DNA of 15,545 nucleotides, from contig JAZBPA010000096.1 in assembly GCA_036351435.1 (NCBI GenBank), positions 1 to 15,545 of the forward strand, given 5' to 3'. Origin of the DNA: JAAUQA01 sp036351435 (GTDB lineage Bacteria; Pseudomonadota; Gammaproteobacteria; Competibacterales; Competibacteraceae). Positions 14,161-15,545 of the stretch are shown here, piece after piece. Position 1 is the stretch's first letter. Each line of letters starts with the position of its first letter. The notes under the pieces are model-generated. The model worked only from the letters and a program-made list of their open reading frames with translations, searched no databases and was not told the origin of the DNA. A program made the position numbers and the translations under genes.

Positions 14161-14538
14161 TTGATCGAACCTGTCGAACTACAGGATCTTTGGTTAGCCG
14201 CCTGTGCGGGGGGCCTGGTGATCCTGAGTGGTGCGCTTTACGCACTACTTTTTGCTTGGTCGCGTGTCCACAGCAAACCACAGCTGATGCCGGTCGCCTA
14301 TGGTGCATATGGCCTACTGGCCCTATTCGTCGCGATACTTGCTGAAACGCTCCATCTGGGCGGATTTTGGCAGATTATTGTGGCCGTTCTGTTAATCGGC
14401 TATCTGCTAGCACCGCATGGTATCTGGCATTTGTGCGTCGGTACTCACGGCGAATCCGAGCCTACTCTAGTCCCCTCTCATCAGTCCCCTACCCCAAGCG
14501 GAGAACAGCGCAATGACGATAAACCCCTGGTGGGCTAG
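14161..14538 (+). CDS. Unknown three-helix membrane protein heading nor operon
   Basis: I do not recognise this 125-aa protein. It has three predicted membrane helices, near 12-33, 45-62 and 68-84. The third runs into a His-rich motif, PHGIWHLCVGTH, with His86, His90 and His96 and Cys92. A Ser/Pro-rich polar tail follows (about 98-125). The His86-x3-His90 spacing could bind haem or a metal, but this is speculation. The start is a TTG at 14161 with AAGG 9 bp upstream; no ATG gives a sensible product. The last 26 bp overlap the start of norC in another frame, so translation is probably coupled. Its position as first gene of the norCB unit suggests a role in NO reductase assembly, electron supply or NO handling. 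Confidence 0.75.
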   Translation: MIEPVELQDLWLAACAGGLVILSGALYALLFAWSRVHSKPQLMPVAYGAYGLLALFVAILAETLHLGGFWQIIVAVLLIGYLLAPHGIWHLCVGTHGESEPTLVPSHQSPTPSGEQRNDDKPLVG

Positions 14539-15115
14539 TGAAAGCCTATGGCGCAAGACAGCCATCTGGGTCACGGCATTCATGGCCGTGGTCTTAATCT
14601 TTCTGACCTTCGACACCCTGGCGAAGATCGATGTGGGCAGCGAGCGGGTTCCCGCCTACAGCGTAATCAACCAACGCATCTACTATGAATTCGACCGCAA
14701 ACGCAATCGGCACATGCCGGTGATCGGCAACGAAGCGCCTCTGTTTGGCAAAGCGCTGAGCGAAGCCGAGGCCGAAGCGCTCGTCACCTTGGGCAAGACC
14801 ACCGTGCAAGCCAAGAACTGCATGAATTGCCATACCCTGTTAGGCAATGGCGCTTATTTCGCGCCCGACTTAACCAAGGCTTGGTTGGATCAAGCATGGG
14901 TTTCGGAAGCAGCACGGGAACCCCTGATGTTGGCATTTTTGCAAGACCGTGAAGGCAATGCCCGCACCTTCGGCACGGGTCGCAAAATGCCGAATCTGAA
15001 TATCACCGAGGAAGAGGCCAGAGGAATCGTCGCGTTCTTGAAGTGGATGGCGTCTATCGATACGAATGGTTTCCCGCATAACTTTAAACCCATTGCGCAG
15101 GAGGAAATGCCATGA
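14513..15115 (+). CDS. norC: Nitric oxide reductase cytochrome c subunit NorC
   Basis: NorC (200 aa) is the membrane-anchored c-type cytochrome that passes electrons to NorB for reduction of NO to N2O. One helix (about 15-33) anchors it. The periplasmic domain carries the haem c motif CMNCH (Cys103-His107) and the distal ligand Met159 in GRKMPNLN. The YEFDRKRNRHMPVIG-like region (58-72) and the LLGNGAYFAPDLTKAW segment after the haem are characteristic of cNOR. GGAG lies about 8 bp before the ATG at 14513. The stop overlaps the norB start (ATGA), giving tight coupling. Length is typical of the family, and no signs of damage were seen. Confidence 0.97.
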   Translation: MTINPWWASESLWRKTAIWVTAFMAVVLIFLTFDTLAKIDVGSERVPAYSVINQRIYYEFDRKRNRHMPVIGNEAPLFGKALSEAEAEALVTLGKTTVQAKNCMNCHTLLGNGAYFAPDLTKAWLDQAWVSEAAREPLMLAFLQDREGNARTFGTGRKMPNLNITEEEARGIVAFLKWMASIDTNGFPHNFKPIAQEEMP

Positions 15116-15545
15116 CGGTTGGCGTGTTAGATAACGCCCATCTGAACGGTGGGCAACAGTTAGCGGTGAAGTATTTCTGCGTGGCGATCGTGTTGCTGGT
15201 TGCCCAGATGTTGTTCGGTTTTTTGGCCGGACTGCAATATTTGTGGCCCGGTTTCCTTTACAACATCCTGGATTTCAGCGTCAACCGGATGGTGCATATC
15301 AACGCCATGATTGTGTGGATGCTCTATGGGTTTATCGGCTCAATTTACTGGTTGTTGGAAGATGAAAGCGGCACCACCATCGTCGGTCTCAAGTTGGGCA
15401 ATTTATCTTTTTGGGTGTTGACGGGAGCCGTGACGTTGGTGGTACTGGTCTATCTGTTCATTCAGAGCGGGGCGGGCCATTGGACCAGCCTCTGGTTTAT
15501 CAACGAGGGCCGCGAGTACATCGAAGCGCCGCGTTGGGCCGACAT
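15112..15545 (+). CDS. norB: Nitric oxide reductase catalytic subunit NorB (5' part)
   Basis: The reading frame starts at the ATG that overlaps the norC stop and runs open to the window edge, giving the first 144 codons of NorB. NorB is the haem b / haem b3-FeB subunit of cytochrome-c-dependent nitric oxide reductase. The visible part includes the first long helix (about 18-42), and the low-spin haem b ligand is probably His62 in NRMVHINAMIVWML. A second helix ends in YWLLEDE, followed by a third helix (about 95-118). NEGREYIEAPRWAD follows near the cut end and is strongly conserved in cNOR. GAGG lies 8 bp before the start. The gene is cut only by the window edge; accessory norQ/norD genes would lie beyond it if present. 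Confidence 0.97.
   Translation, partial: MTVGVLDNAHLNGGQQLAVKYFCVAIVLLVAQMLFGFLAGLQYLWPGFLYNILDFSVNRMVHINAMIVWMLYGFIGSIYWLLEDESGTTIVGLKLGNLSFWVLTGAVTLVVLVYLFIQSGAGHWTSLWFINEGREYIEAPRWAD

Overview
The window looks like part of a gammaproteobacterial chromosome, probably a denitrifier or an NO-detoxifying bacterium. The best lineage evidence is the divergent fur / bamE pair followed by rnfH, an arrangement familiar from Pseudomonas and relatives. Cytochrome-c nitric oxide reductase genes (norC, norB) at the right end point to NO respiration or detoxification. The species cannot be named from sequence alone; a methanotroph-like, Thiotrichales-like or Competibacter-like gammaproteobacterium would all fit. 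No rRNA, tRNA, CRISPR array, insertion sequence or phage gene was seen.

Layout. (1) 197-3148, + strand: a periplasmic TAXI-type solute-binding protein and, 3 bp later, a large MscS-type channel. No TRAP permease is visible. (2) 3175-5850: an exported intradiol dioxygenase-like protein (-), the murein endopeptidase MepA (+), dodecin (-), a non-coding gap with a strong orphan terminator, and a small DoxX-like membrane protein (+). (3) 5886-7055: fur (-), bamE (+), rnfH (-). (4) 7169-9295, +: a membrane-anchored PAS-GGDEF-EAL protein with both c-di-GMP catalytic sites apparently complete. (5) 14035 down to 9292, -: six tightly packed genes read leftward. They are an Rrf2-type Fe-S/NO-sensing repressor, a ClC-type chloride channel with C-terminal CBS-like region, a DUF4126 membrane protein, a TlpA/ResA-like thioredoxin, HemJ (protoporphyrinogen oxidase) and an M23 peptidase. 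(6) 14161 to the right edge, +: a three-helix membrane protein of unknown function, norC, and the first 144 codons of norB.

How the parts may work together. The Rrf2 repressor is divergent from the nor operon across about 125 bp and probably senses NO to control norCB. It also heads the leftward gene run, so ClC, thioredoxin and haem-synthesis genes may share that control (inference). Fur, bamE, rnfH, mepA and dodecin are housekeeping functions in iron control, outer-membrane assembly, wall turnover and flavin storage.

No gene cluster is clearly a new defence or mobile system. The points most worth following up are: the unknown membrane protein that starts the nor operon; the ClC protein lacking the usual proton glutamate and anion-coordinating residues; the TAXI protein paired with an MscS channel; and the orphan terminator that may end a small RNA.
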